Shown here: positions 38,704 to 47,005 of the stretch, one piece after another
Numbering within the stretch: position 1 is the stretch's first letter
Layout of the letters: every line of letters starts with the position of its first letter
Origin: Sulfuritalea sp.
GTDB lineage: Bacteria > Pseudomonadota > Gammaproteobacteria > Burkholderiales > Rhodocyclaceae
Direction of reading: 5' to 3'
Length of the DNA stretch: 64,000 nucleotides
Assembly: GCA_023229685.1 (NCBI GenBank)
Contig: JALNYT010000006.1
Coordinates: 127,362 to 191,361 of the forward strand
The notes under the pieces: generated by a model
Database searches by the model: none
Told to the model about the DNA's origin: nothing
Seen by the model: the letters and a program-made list of their open reading frames with translations, nothing else
Translations under genes and position numbers: made by a program

Positions 38704-40709
38704 CGTGGCTTGAGAATCCCGAGCAGGTTGTTGTAGTCGTCGGTCCAGGCCACTTCGCCCAAGCGGGCCGCTGCGGGAGTCTGGCGCACCGCCAGTGCGT
38801 CAATTCCGGTGCGCTCGCCACCGACCAGAACCCACTCTGACGCGAACACGAACTGGGCGGCGGCTTCCGCTCCGCCATCGTGAAACACGCGCAATGTACC
38901 CAGGCCGCGCCGGTCGGCCAGCCCGCGCACCACGGAGGCGATGTCGAGATAGCGATTGGTCGCATGGTAGAGCAGCGCACCGTCGGCTTTGAGGTGCCGC
39001 AGGTAAACGTCCATGGCTTCGACAGTCAGCAGATGTGCCGGGATGGAATCGCCTGAAAAGGCGTCGATCACCAACAGATCGAAGTCCTGCGGCGATTCGC
39101 GCTGCAATGACAGACGCGCATCGCCCAACACCACATCGACCCGAGCCGCGCTGTCGTCGAGATAGCGAAAACCGGACTTCGCCGCCGCGATCACCGCAGG
39201 ATCGATTTCGTAGAAGCGGATGCGGTCGCCCTGCCGACCCCAGGCAGCAATGCTGCCTGCACCGAGACCGATCACGCCAATATGCAAAGAGCCGCGCGAC
39301 TGCAATGCGCCGAGCGCGAGGCCGAAACCACTCTGGGTGGAATAGTAGGTGTGCGGTTGACGACGCGTCACCTCGTTCTGGAACCACTGCCCGCCATGCA
39401 GGATGGGTCCGTGACGCAGTGTGCGGATGTACTCCGGCGGACCATAATCCTTGACCCGAATCGCACCGTAGAAATTTCGTGTGGCGATGACCACTCCCTC
39501 GCCGGTAGCCGTTTCTATTTGGCTGTAAGTGAACCAACCCGCTGCCAATGCCACATAGGTAAAGGCGGCGGGTATCCAGGACCGCAACTCTCTCGTCTGC
39601 CACAAAGCCAGCAGGGCGCAGGCGACCAAGGCAAATCCCAGTTCGTAGTAGCCACCAAACACATAGGGGGCAACAATTCCCACCAGCAGCCCTCCCGCCA
39701 CCCCGCCGGCCGAAAGCGAAAGATAAAAGCCCGTCAGGTATTGCGGCGCGGGCTTCAGGCGCGCCAGTTCGCCATGGCAGAACATGCAAAGGGCGAACAG
39801 GCCCACCAGGTAAACCGGTATCGCGAGTACAAGATTCAGGCTGTCGAGCAACCAGCCCATGGCCGGGATCAGAAGCGCGGAAAAAATGAGAAATAGCGGG
39901 CGCCGGTACCAACCTTCGCTGTCGAAGCAGAGAACGAATGTCAGGAGGTAAATCGACAGTGGGACTATCCACAGGAAGGGCACCGATGCCAGGTTCTGCG
40001 TCATGTGGTTGCTCACCGCCAGCAGCAGCGCGGAGCCGACCGCTGCGAGCATGATCCAGAGCAGGCGCCTGCCACGGCTCGGCCCCGGCTCGCCGTCGTC
40101 CGGTACCGTCTCTGCGCCGAACACCGTGCCGGTTCTGGCGCCGCGCCATGCCACGGCGGCGCAAAGCACGGCGAACACGGCAAAGCCGGCAGACCAGACC
40201 AAGGCCTGGACGCGGGTGCTGATCCAGGGCTCTACGACGAATGGATAGGCCAGCAGCGCAGCCAGAGAGCCGAGATTCGAGAGCGCGAAGAGGCGCCATG
40301 GCACACGGCCCAATCTGCGCGAATACCATGCCTGGGCCAGTGGTCCGGTGGCAGAAAGCAGAAAGTACGGCAAGCCCACGGTTGTAACCAGTAAGGCCAT
40401 GATGCGAGGAATCGGCTGCTCGTCGCCCACGGGCTGCCACGAAGAATCGGCGAGGATCGGAAGCGCCAGGAGGCTGGCCGCGAGAAGTAGCGAATGCGCC
40501 AAGGCCTGGCTCCTTGGCGACATGTAGCGGACCAGCGAGTGCGCATACGCGTATCCGCCAAGCAGCAGCGCCTGGAAGAACACCAGGCACGTAGTCCACA
40601 CCCCGGCGGAGCCGCCAAACCAGGGCAGGATCTGCTTGGCGATCAGTGGCTGCACCATGAACAGCAGGAAAGCGGACAGGAAAACTGTCAGAGCGATCAG
40701 TGCAGGCAT
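38697..40709 (-). CDS. Membrane-bound spermidine-synthase-like protein
   Basis: A 670-aa protein from ATG 40709; a TTG at 40787 would add 26 residues with no better ribosome binding site. The N-terminal 450 residues contain about 10-12 hydrophobic segments (for example LIALTVFLSAFLLFMVQPLI and LLWIMLAAVGSALLLAVSNH). The C-terminal 200 residues have the Rossmann methyltransferase/spermidine-synthase-like motif GVIGLGAGSIAAWG, FYEIDPAVI and DVVLGDARLSL. The known fused MFS/spermidine-synthase family has this layout. Real polyamine-synthase activity is unproven; a membrane transport or sensing role is possible. Confidence 0.85.
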   Translation of the reverse strand: MPALIALTVFLSAFLLFMVQPLIAKQILPWFGGSAGVWTTCLVFFQALLLGGYAYAHSLVRYMSPRSQALAHSLLLAASLLALPILADSSWQPVGDEQPIPRIMALLVTTVGLPYFLLSATGPLAQAWYSRRLGRVPWRLFALSNLGSLAALLAYPFVVEPWISTRVQALVWSAGFAVFAVLCAAVAWRGARTGTVFGAETVPDDGEPGPSRGRRLLWIMLAAVGSALLLAVSNHMTQNLASVPFLWIVPLSIYLLTFVLCFDSEGWYRRPLFLIFSALLIPAMGWLLDSLNLVLAIPVYLVGLFALCMFCHGELARLKPAPQYLTGFYLSLSAGGVAGGLLVGIVAPYVFGGYYELGFALVACALLALWQTRELRSWIPAAFTYVALAAGWFTYSQIETATGEGVVIATRNFYGAIRVKDYGPPEYIRTLRHGPILHGGQWFQNEVTRRQPHTYYSTQSGFGLALGALQSRGSLHIGVIGLGAGSIAAWGRQGDRIRFYEIDPAVIAAAKSGFRYLDDSAARVDVVLGDARLSLQRESPQDFDLLVIDAFSGDSIPAHLLTVEAMDVYLRHLKADGALLYHATNRYLDIASVVRGLADRRGLGTLRVFHDGGAEAAAQFVFASEWVLVGGERTGIDALAVRQTPAAARLGEVAWTDDYNNLLGILKPRY

Positions 40710-41177
40710 TTTCGGCGGACGAACGAGCCCATGGTAACGGTCAGAAATCGCAATTTGAACACCGCCACAAGCGCCCGCCGGGCGCAATCATTGTTGCGAG
40801 CGGAATCACTTCGGCCGTTTGGCCATGCTAACGGCGTATTCTTCATGGCTCGGGGCTAAGGCCCTTTCTCCTAGCCCTATCGGAACGGAACGGAACGCGT
40901 GTCGACCCTGACGGGAAAGCCTGACTGAGGATTCCGCTGCACCCTGTGCGCATTCCTCTGGTTCCGGCTTTCCAATCCATCGGCATTATGCCGCCAATTC
41001 CGGACCATACTGAGTGTCGACCGAGCGTTTCAGCAACTTTGCTGCCGAGGCCTGGCCAAACACACGACGCCGACATCGCTGCCTGTCCGGCGGGTCGCTC
41101 ATCCATCAACCTGGTCTGGCTTGCCAGCGTTCGCTGACTCCAACCGCTTCACCACCAGCAGCTGGCGACAATCATCA
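40710..41177. other. Intergenic region without a recognisable gene
   Basis: About 470 bases between the spermidine-synthase-like gene and the next minus-strand gene. Short frames on both strands have no recognisable protein pattern or ribosome binding site. I see no tRNA, terminator or repeat. It may contain the promoter of the spermidine-synthase-like gene or decayed sequence. Confidence 0.4.
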
Positions 41178-41594
41178 CTACTTGATCATCCACTCGTCAC
41201 CGCACTTGCGGCATTGGGCGCGCATCCAGATGCCGCCGCCGTGATTTTCCAGCACCGGATCGCCGCCATCCGGCAACGGCGCCGGTCCGGAAGACTCTAT
41301 TTTGAATTTGGCGTAGGCCTTGCAACCGGGGCAAGTGGCCTGCTCACCGAGGCGCTCTGCGATTTCAAGCAACAAGCGATAGCGCGTCCAGCTGTACGCG
41401 GTGACTGCCAGACCGCCCAACACCAAAAGCGCCCCCGACAAGCGCGAAGCGCCGCCCGCCCCCGCCACTTCAATCCCGCTGACAAGAACGATAACGCCGA
41501 GGAACCAGCTGACCAGCCAAGCGTGGCATTCAATCAACTGCCGCTCGTACCAGCGCCGAAAGCCGTGTGTCCGAATCCGATCGAGCGAAGCCAC
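41178..41594 (-). CDS. Membrane protein with C-terminal zinc ribbon
   Basis: A 138-aa protein. GTG 41594 was chosen because AGGAGG lies four bases upstream; ATG 41609 in the same frame gives five extra residues. Two hydrophobic segments (about 30-50, WLVSWFLGVIVLVSGIEVAG, and 58-75, LSGALLVLGGLAVTAYSW) are followed by a cytoplasmic domain with CPGCKAYAKF and CRKCGDEW, a four-Cys zinc ribbon. The protein is real by composition and structure. The function is unknown. Confidence 0.75.
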   Translation of the reverse strand: MASLDRIRTHGFRRWYERQLIECHAWLVSWFLGVIVLVSGIEVAGAGGASRLSGALLVLGGLAVTAYSWTRYRLLLEIAERLGEQATCPGCKAYAKFKIESSGPAPLPDGGDPVLENHGGGIWMRAQCRKCGDEWMIK

Positions 41595-41726
41595 GACGCC
41601 TCCTGTCATTCATCTGAGATCAGCTTAGACTCGCTCTGACACGGAAGCAACCTGATTCAAAAAAGGCTATGGCCGGCGCGACCAGGCAACTGCAGGTGGC
41701 GACGCCTGCTAGCAATATTTCGCAGC

Positions 41727-41732
41727 TATAAT
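41727..41732 (+). promoter_or_regulatory. Candidate -10 element of the BI-1 family gene
   Basis: TATAAT at 41727-41732 lies about 100 bases before the BI-1 family ATG. No clear TTGACA-type -35 is present at 16-18 bases upstream, so this is weak evidence. Confidence 0.35.
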
Positions 41733-41828
41733 CCACTACACATCTGTTTGCCCCCAGGCTCGGGGAACTCAGCGGGCCGATGGCTGTCGAATGCAATGGA
41801 TTCATCTCTCAGGAGGGCTTGCAAGACC

Positions 41829-42521
41829 ATGGAAAACGTCAACACCTACCCGCAAACCGGCGCCGTAGATACTGCCCAGCGGCAGCATCGCGTTCTGCGC
41901 AATACCTATGCCCTGCTCGCGCTGTCGATGGCGCCTACCATTGCCGGCGCGCTGATCGGCGTGCAACTGAAGTTCTCGTTCATGGCCGGCAGCCCGTTCA
42001 TCGCCTTCATGCTGTTCCTCGGCGTAGCTTGGGGCTTCATGTGGGGTATTGAGCGCACCAAGGACAGCGGCATGGGCGTAGCCCTGCTGCTCGGCTTCAC
42101 CTTCTTCATGGGGCTGATGCTCTCGCGCATCCTGCAAGTGGCACTCGGGTTTTCCAATGGCGGCACCTTGATCGCCATGGCAGCCGGCGGGACCGGGGCC
42201 ATCTTCTTCTCCCTGGCGGGAATTGCGTCCACCACGAAGCGGGATTTCTCCAACCTCGGCAAGTTTCTCTTTGCCGGCGTGATTCTGCTGCTGGTTGCCA
42301 TGGTGGCCAACATATTCTTCCAGATCCCGGCGTTGGCTCTGGCGATTTCCGCGATAGCCGTAGTCTTGTTCTCGGCCTATATCCTTTACGACATCAATCG
42401 CATCGTGCAAGGCGGCGAAAGCAACTACATCACGGCGACGCTGGCGGTGTATCTGGATATCTATAACGTATTCGTCAGCCTGCTGAATCTGCTGATGATG
42501 TTTACCGGCGACCGCGACTGA
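41829..42521 (+). CDS. BAX inhibitor-1 (BI-1/YccA) family membrane protein
   Basis: A 230-aa protein. ATG 41829 follows AGGAGG (41811-41816), with a rather long 12-base spacer. Seven hydrophobic segments span residues about 25-225, and the family signature segments are visible: LLALSMAPTIAGALIGVQL, GMGVALLLGFTFFMGLMLSR and SAYILYDINRIVQGGESNYI (the conserved Asp/Asn region). Bacterial BI-1 proteins include E. coli YccA, which modulates FtsH. It is a single-gene unit ending at a bidirectional terminator. Confidence 0.9.
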   Translation: MENVNTYPQTGAVDTAQRQHRVLRNTYALLALSMAPTIAGALIGVQLKFSFMAGSPFIAFMLFLGVAWGFMWGIERTKDSGMGVALLLGFTFFMGLMLSRILQVALGFSNGGTLIAMAAGGTGAIFFSLAGIASTTKRDFSNLGKFLFAGVILLLVAMVANIFFQIPALALAISAIAVVLFSAYILYDINRIVQGGESNYITATLAVYLDIYNVFVSLLNLLMMFTGDRD

Positions 42522-42634
42522 AATCGACTGGATCAGGAGTCGGCGCTTGCCGGCCCGCGAAGCGGAATTGACGGCCCCGAAGGGGAATTCCTGTCACGCA
42601 GAGCGAAGGCAGACAGCGTCCGGCACGGCGACCG

Positions 42635-42670
42635 AATGAAAAACGGCGACGAAAGTCGCCGTTTTTCATT
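42635..42670. terminator. Perfect bidirectional intrinsic terminator
   Basis: The arms 42635-42650 and 42655-42670 are perfect 16-base inverted repeats around a GAAA loop. The outer parts supply a run of five T on each strand. It separates the BI-1 gene (plus strand) from rlmD (minus strand). Confidence 0.88.
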
Positions 42671-42681
42671 ACGGCGATCGC

Positions 42682-43980
42682 TCATTTCTCGAACAGGGCG
42701 ATCGATTCCAAATGGGACGTATGCGGGAACATGTTGGCGATCCCCGCTCCACACAGGCGGTAGCCCTTCTCATGCACCAGCACTGCTGCGTCGCGTGCCA
42801 GGGTTGCGGGGCTGCATGAGATGTAGACGATGCGGCGCGGCCCCCCTTCCGCCGGCAGCGCATTGACCAGCGCAATCGCGCCTTCGCGCGGAGGATCGAT
42901 CAGCAACTTGTCGAAGGCCCCCAGGGCGGCAAAGCTTTCATCGGTCGCCTCGAATAGATTGGCGACGGCAAATTCACATTGCGCTGCCAGACCGTTGTGC
43001 GCGGCGTTTTTCTGCGCGCGTTTGACCAGACCTGCGCTGCCCTCGACGCCAAGGACCCGTGCCCCCAGACGCGCGATGGGCAGCGTGAAATTGCCCAGGC
43101 CGCAAAAAAGGTCGGCAATCCGCTCGCCGGCCTGCGGCTTCAGCAGGGCCATGGCGCGGCGCACCAGCATGCGATTGACGCCATTATTGACCTGGGTGAA
43201 CTCGGTCGGATGGAACAGCAACTCAAGACCGAAATCCGGCAGTTCATAACTCAGCAGGCGCGCATCGGCCGGATGAAACAGAGTGACGGTCTCCGGTCCC
43301 TTGGACTGCAAATACCAGATAATTCCATTCGTGTCAGCGAAGTCTCGCAGGCGGTCCAGATCATCGAGCGTGAGCGCCTCCAGGTGGCGCAACAACAGCA
43401 CTGTCCGCGATCCGCCGACCGCGACCTCGATCTGCGGCATGCGATCAGGCTGCGACATGCCGTCGACCAGGGCGCCGAGCAGGGGTATCAGCGCCGAAAC
43501 ATGGGGTGGCAGCACCGCGCAGGAATCCATCACCGCCACGTAGCTGCTGTGCTTTTCGCGAAAGCCGACCAGCGCACCACCTTTATTCGCGACGTAGCGC
43601 ACCGAAAGACGGGCGCGCAGTCGATAGCCCCACCCGGTGCCGGCGATGGGCGGATAGAGTTGTTCGGGCTTGAGCCGGGCGATATGCCACAGGGCATCTT
43701 CGAGCACGCGCTGCTTGGCGGCGGTCTGACCCGCCAGATTGAGATGCTGCATCGAGCAACCACCGCAAGTACCGAAATGCGGGCAGGGCGGTTCTACTCG
43801 CTGGCTCGACCCGCGCAGCACGGTCAGCACATGAGCCTTTTCGTAACTCGGCTTCCGGCGATAGCTGGCGTATTCGACCACTTCGCCGGGCAGAGCGCCT
43901 TCGATGAAAATTGCCTTGCCGTCAACGTGCGCAACGCCGCGTCCTTCGTGATCCAGGGATTCGATATGTGCAAGCGGCAT
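42682..43980 (-). CDS. rlmD: 23S rRNA (uracil-C5)-methyltransferase RlmD
   Basis: A 432-aa protein. An N-terminal TRAM domain (about 1-55) precedes the Fe-S cluster cysteines CPHFGTCGGC (66, 72, 75, with the fourth near 153). The SAM-binding motif is DLFCGLGNFTLPIA. The catalytic end has DPPREGAI and VYISCSPATLARD, with the nucleophilic Cys. RlmD methylates U1939 of 23S rRNA using SAM. The start MPLAHIESLDHEGRG is typical for the family. It is divergent from the 44062 gene, with a 20-base palindrome between them. Confidence 0.93.
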   Translation of the reverse strand: MPLAHIESLDHEGRGVAHVDGKAIFIEGALPGEVVEYASYRRKPSYEKAHVLTVLRGSSQRVEPPCPHFGTCGGCSMQHLNLAGQTAAKQRVLEDALWHIARLKPEQLYPPIAGTGWGYRLRARLSVRYVANKGGALVGFREKHSSYVAVMDSCAVLPPHVSALIPLLGALVDGMSQPDRMPQIEVAVGGSRTVLLLRHLEALTLDDLDRLRDFADTNGIIWYLQSKGPETVTLFHPADARLLSYELPDFGLELLFHPTEFTQVNNGVNRMLVRRAMALLKPQAGERIADLFCGLGNFTLPIARLGARVLGVEGSAGLVKRAQKNAAHNGLAAQCEFAVANLFEATDESFAALGAFDKLLIDPPREGAIALVNALPAEGGPRRIVYISCSPATLARDAAVLVHEKGYRLCGAGIANMFPHTSHLESIALFEK

Positions 43981-44009
43981 GGCGAGTGTCAGGGCCCGTT
44001 CGGGAAAAG

Positions 44010-44029
44010 GGGCCGATTATAATCGGCCC
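44010..44029. promoter_or_regulatory. 20-bp palindrome containing TATAAT on both strands
   Basis: The sequence 44010-44029 is a perfect 20-base palindrome centred on ATTATAAT (44016-44023), so TATAAT can be read on both strands. It lies between divergent rlmD and the 44062 gene. It could be a symmetric bidirectional promoter core or an operator. Confidence 0.55.
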
Positions 44030-44061
44030 ATGAAGCTCAGTCGCGTCGCTCCTGTTCAACG

Positions 44062-44544
44062 ATGAACCCTGCCTACACGCTGCTTACCAGTGAAGCCGGG
44101 TATCGTCAGGCCTGCGATACGATTCTGGCCCTGGCCGAACACGAGATACTGATTTTCGATCGCGATCTTGCCGCCCTGCGGCTCGAAGAAAAAACCCGCC
44201 TCGAGACGCTGGCCAGCTTCCTGCAGAGGGCCGGTCCGCACCGGCTTCGCATCGTGCTGCATGACCCCGGACCGATGGAGCGCGATGCGCCGCGTCTGCT
44301 GCACCTCATTGCCCGCTTTTCGCATGTCGTCGACATGCGACAGAGTCCGGATAACCTGCGTCAATTGGCCGATACCCATGTACTCGTCGACGAGGGCCAC
44401 GGGGTGCGCCGTTTTCATGTCGAGCAGCCCCGTAGCGCACTGATTCTCGACGACCGAGCCTACATTCAACCCTGGCGGCAGCGCTTCGAGGAGTTGTGGG
44501 AACTGTCCCAACCGTGTTTGAGAATCAATACTACCGGGCTATGA
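44062..44544 (+). CDS. DUF7931-like conserved protein
   Basis: A 160-aa protein with no signal peptide or membrane segment. The first half (LALAEHEILIFDRDLAALRL, LETLASFLQRAGPHRLRIVL) and the second half (HVLVDEGHGVRRFHVEQPRS, LILDDRAYIQPWRQRFEELW) resemble the alpha/beta layout of phospholipase-D-like domains without the HxK catalytic motif. It is common in beta/gammaproteobacteria next to housekeeping genes. The biochemical role is unknown. It starts 81 bases from divergent rlmD. The DUF number is from memory. Confidence 0.7.
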   Translation: MNPAYTLLTSEAGYRQACDTILALAEHEILIFDRDLAALRLEEKTRLETLASFLQRAGPHRLRIVLHDPGPMERDAPRLLHLIARFSHVVDMRQSPDNLRQLADTHVLVDEGHGVRRFHVEQPRSALILDDRAYIQPWRQRFEELWELSQPCLRINTTGL

Positions 44545-44545
44545 G

Positions 44546-44575
44546 ACAGCAGTTCGGGCAGTTGCCGACTGCTGT
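44546..44575 (+). terminator. Stem-loop just after the 44062-44544 gene, possible weak terminator
   Basis: ACAGCAGT (44546-44553) pairs with ACTGCTGT (44568-44575), extended by an inner CGG/CCG pair. It starts two bases after the stop. Only a short T run follows about 12 bases later, so efficient termination is doubtful. Confidence 0.45.
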
Positions 44576-44684
44576 GCCGCACCACAGTTTTCGCTTGACG
44601 TGATAAAATTATTAGTTGATCGAAATGGAAACGTTCCGATCATCCAATTGGCCACGTAACTCCATAACGTTAAGGATCTCTCAA

Positions 44685-44984
44685 ATGAAGCAATCTCTCC
44701 TCGTAGCTGCCCTCCTCGCCCTGGCTGTGTCCGCTTGTGGCAAAACCGAAGCCCCGAAGCCGCCTGTCGAGGCACCGAAGCCCGCTGCTGAAGCTCCGAA
44801 GCCTGCTGAAACTGCTGCCGCCGCTGCCGCCGCTCCTGCTGCCGCTGCTGCCGCCGCTCCTGCTGCCGCTGCCGCTGCTGCTCCGGCTGCCGCTGCCGCT
44901 GCCGCTCCGGCCGCCGCCGCCGCTGCCGCTCCGGCTGCCGCTGCCGCTGCCGCCCCGGCCGCTGCTGCCGCTGCAAAGAAGTAA
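44685..44984 (+). CDS. Ala-Pro repeat lipoprotein
   Basis: A 99-aa protein. The start MKQSLLVAALLALAVSACGK has a lipobox ending at Cys18. Three EAPKP repeats are followed by six AAAAAAAP octapeptides and a final KK. It should be an outer-membrane lipoprotein with a helical, rod-like low-complexity stem, similar in composition to Ala-rich surface or murein-linked lipoproteins. No other domain is present. A strong terminator follows (45011-45042). The repeat makes the coding length prone to slippage. It is adjacent to the MBL hydrolase gene but transcribed convergently to it. Confidence 0.75.
   Translation: MKQSLLVAALLALAVSACGKTEAPKPPVEAPKPAAEAPKPAETAAAAAAAPAAAAAAAPAAAAAAAPAAAAAAAPAAAAAAAPAAAAAAAPAAAAAAKK
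44811..44975 (+). repeat. 24-bp coding repeat (AAAAAAAP octapeptide)
   Basis: GCT/GCC/GCG runs with a CCT/CCG every eighth codon make a 24-base period within the lipoprotein gene. The same sequence gives Ala-rich frames on the opposite strand because the GCN and NGC codons are near-symmetrical. Confidence 0.75.
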
Positions 44985-45010
44985 TTCTTCCCCCGCCTTC
45001 GGGCAAAGAA

Positions 45011-45042
45011 AAGCCAGCCTTCGGGCTGGCTTTTTTGTTTTT
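45011..45042 (+). terminator. Intrinsic terminator of the Ala-Pro lipoprotein gene
   Basis: AAGCCAGCC (45011-45019), TTCG loop, GGCTGGCTT (45024-45032), then TTTTTGTTTTT on the plus strand. It is a strong nine-base stem with a T run. It may also limit the oppositely directed transcript of the MBL gene. Confidence 0.9.
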
Positions 45043-45060
45043 GATTCCTGCCCTTCCCGT

Positions 45061-45822
45061 TCAAAGATCGCGCCAGGCGAAGCCCTCATTCTGGGTCGCG
45101 ATGCCAATCCAGTCCGGGGCACAGTTCAGCACGGCCGACAAGGCCTCCTGCGCAAGTGCCGGGCTGTTGTTCTCCTCGGAAAGATGGGCAGCGACAACAT
45201 GACGCAGACTTGAGCGTCCTACCTGGGACAGCAATGAGGCTGCCGCGGCATTGTCCAGATGGCCCCAGAGACCGCCAATGCGGCGCTTCAGCGCCTGCGG
45301 ATAGCTGCCTTGCGCCAACATCTGTGCATCGTGATTGCACTCCAGCACCAGGGCGTCGCAGGCGCCAAGCATGGCCACCATGTGTGGCGTGACATGACCG
45401 GCATCGGTCAGCACGCCAAGCCTCTTGTCGCCATCGGCAAGGAGAAATTGGACCGGTTCACGCGCATCGTGCGGAACCGGGAAAGGGTGCACGCAAATAT
45501 CGCCGACTGACAGCGACTCCTGGCTGTCGATAATTGTGGTGCGTACATCGGCACCATTATCCCGACACGCGGCCAGCGTACCGTGCGTGAGCAGCACTGC
45601 CCAGTCGAAGCGCCGCGCACAGGCGAAAACGCCGCCGATGTGATCGGAGTGCTCATGGGTGACCAGCACCGCATCGACATCCTCGGCGGTCAAGCCCAGC
45701 CGTTCCAGCCGCCGCGACATTTCGCGCGGACCAAATCCGGCATCGATCAGTACCCGGGTAGTTCCCGCTTCGACCAGCAAGGCGTTGCCCCGGCTGCCGC
45801 TGCCGAGCGAAGCGAAGCGCAC
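45061..45822 (-). CDS. MBL-fold metallo-hydrolase (YycJ/WalJ-like)
   Basis: A 253-aa protein starting at GTG 45822. The metallo-beta-lactamase signature THEHSDH (55-61) is present, with later metal ligands in HDAREP, LTDAGHVTPHM and ECNHDAQML. SLGSGSRGNALLVEAGTTRV at the start is typical of the WalJ/YycJ-like and PhnP-like subgroup of hydrolases (nuclease or phosphodiesterase candidates). It lies 22 bases downstream of bamC in the same orientation, so it is probably the last gene of a dapA-bamC-MBL operon. Substrate unknown. Confidence 0.85.
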   Translation of the reverse strand: MRFASLGSGSRGNALLVEAGTTRVLIDAGFGPREMSRRLERLGLTAEDVDAVLVTHEHSDHIGGVFACARRFDWAVLLTHGTLAACRDNGADVRTTIIDSQESLSVGDICVHPFPVPHDAREPVQFLLADGDKRLGVLTDAGHVTPHMVAMLGACDALVLECNHDAQMLAQGSYPQALKRRIGGLWGHLDNAAAASLLSQVGRSSLRHVVAAHLSEENNSPALAQEALSAVLNCAPDWIGIATQNEGFAWRDL

Positions 45823-45844
45823 CTGGCTTGGCCCTATCTGCTCA

Positions 45845-46999
45845 CTACTTCAACTGTTCGTGCAGCAGACCGAGAATGCGCTTGGACACATCCGACTGAT
45901 CAGTGCCTCCTTCACGGGTCAGCACCTGCACCGTGGTGGATTCTCCCGTCGTCTTGACGTGGATCCGATACTGCGCCTGAGTCGGCTTGTCGCTGGCGCC
46001 ACCTTTCCAGAACATCAGCTTGGACAGGAAGCCTTTGTCGCCATCTTTTTTCTTGCTGTCGGCCTCCGGGTCAACATAGCGGACGAAATACAGTCCCAGC
46101 GAACGGTCCCGATCCTCCACCGTAAAACCGACGCGATCCAGCGCCAGACCGACACGCCGCCAAGCCCGGTCGAAGGGTTCTTCGAGCAGCAAGGCGCCTG
46201 CACCATCCGTCGCCCGGGAAAGTTTGGCGCGCTCCTGTCGCTGATCGGCTGCGACCATCGTCTTGGCGCGGGACTCCTCGACGCCCAGGCGCACCATCAG
46301 GCGCCGCAGCATCTCGGCTTCGAGTTCAGGATCCGCCGGGCGTGGCTGCCATCTGGTTTCGCTCTTGCCTTCGTTGATATATGTCTCGTACATGCCGCGA
46401 TGACTGATGTAGATCTCGACCGTACCGGCTTCGGCACCCTTTTCCAGACGGGTGCGGAACTTGTCGCGTTCCGCCGTGGAATAGAGACTGTCGAACATTT
46501 TGCCCAAGGTGCCACGAATGATGTCCTGGGGGATTTTGGCGCGATCCTCGGCCCAGTCGGTTTCCATGATCCCGGCTTCGGGGATTTCCACATTCACCAG
46601 AAAACCCAGTTCCTGCCAAAACTCCTTGACTTCGGGCCAGAGTTTTTCCGGAACGCCGCCGACAACCAGCCAGCGTTGCGTGCCGGAACGCTCGATGCGC
46701 ATCTTGTCGACCTGCGGCAGCAGATCCTGCGCCGTGGTGGTGCGTCCCTGCCCTGCCCGCTCGCTCGAATAGGCCGAGTAGGTGGCAGAACCCTTGCTGG
46801 CGGAAACATCCGGAACCGCGTAGCGCTCATCGCGGCTCTGCTGCGTCAGGTCGGGAGGAATCTCGAGCGGTGGCAGCTTCCCGGCAGATTTGTATTCGAT
46901 CTTCTTGGATTCGGGGAGGATGTTGCCGCTACAGCCGGCAATCAAGCCGATCAGCAGCAGCGACACGGACCAAGACAACAGTGAGGATAAACGATTCAT
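45845..46999 (-). CDS. bamC: Outer-membrane assembly lipoprotein BamC
   Basis: A 384-aa protein. The lipobox LIAGC (Cys23) is followed by a disordered N-terminus (YKSAGKLPPLEIPPDLTQQ, the part that binds BamD in the family). Two helix-grip domains follow (about 100-225 and 255-370: RWLVVGGVPEKLWPEVKEFW and FDRAWRRVGLALDRVGFTVE). It is a subunit of the Bam complex. It follows dapA closely (six bases), matching the classic dapA-bamC order. Confidence 0.9.
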   Translation of the reverse strand: MNRLSSLLSWSVSLLLIGLIAGCSGNILPESKKIEYKSAGKLPPLEIPPDLTQQSRDERYAVPDVSASKGSATYSAYSSERAGQGRTTTAQDLLPQVDKMRIERSGTQRWLVVGGVPEKLWPEVKEFWQELGFLVNVEIPEAGIMETDWAEDRAKIPQDIIRGTLGKMFDSLYSTAERDKFRTRLEKGAEAGTVEIYISHRGMYETYINEGKSETRWQPRPADPELEAEMLRRLMVRLGVEESRAKTMVAADQRQERAKLSRATDGAGALLLEEPFDRAWRRVGLALDRVGFTVEDRDRSLGLYFVRYVDPEADSKKKDGDKGFLSKLMFWKGGASDKPTQAQYRIHVKTTGESTTVQVLTREGGTDQSDVSKRILGLLHEQLK

Positions 47000-47005
47000 T
47001 GAGTA

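Noticed and set aside
38800..40599. 599-aa minus-strand frame overlapping the spermidine-synthase-like gene
   Set aside because: It is a frame shadow, whereas the overlapping frame has membrane segments and a Rossmann motif.
40843..41137. Short frames in the gap upstream of the zinc-ribbon membrane protein gene
   Set aside because: None has a ribosome binding site or a recognisable protein pattern; composition looks random.
44670..45122. Ala- and Ser/Gly-rich minus-strand frames opposite the Ala-Pro lipoprotein
   Set aside because: GCN-rich repeats are open on both strands; the plus-strand lipobox and terminator show which strand is coding.
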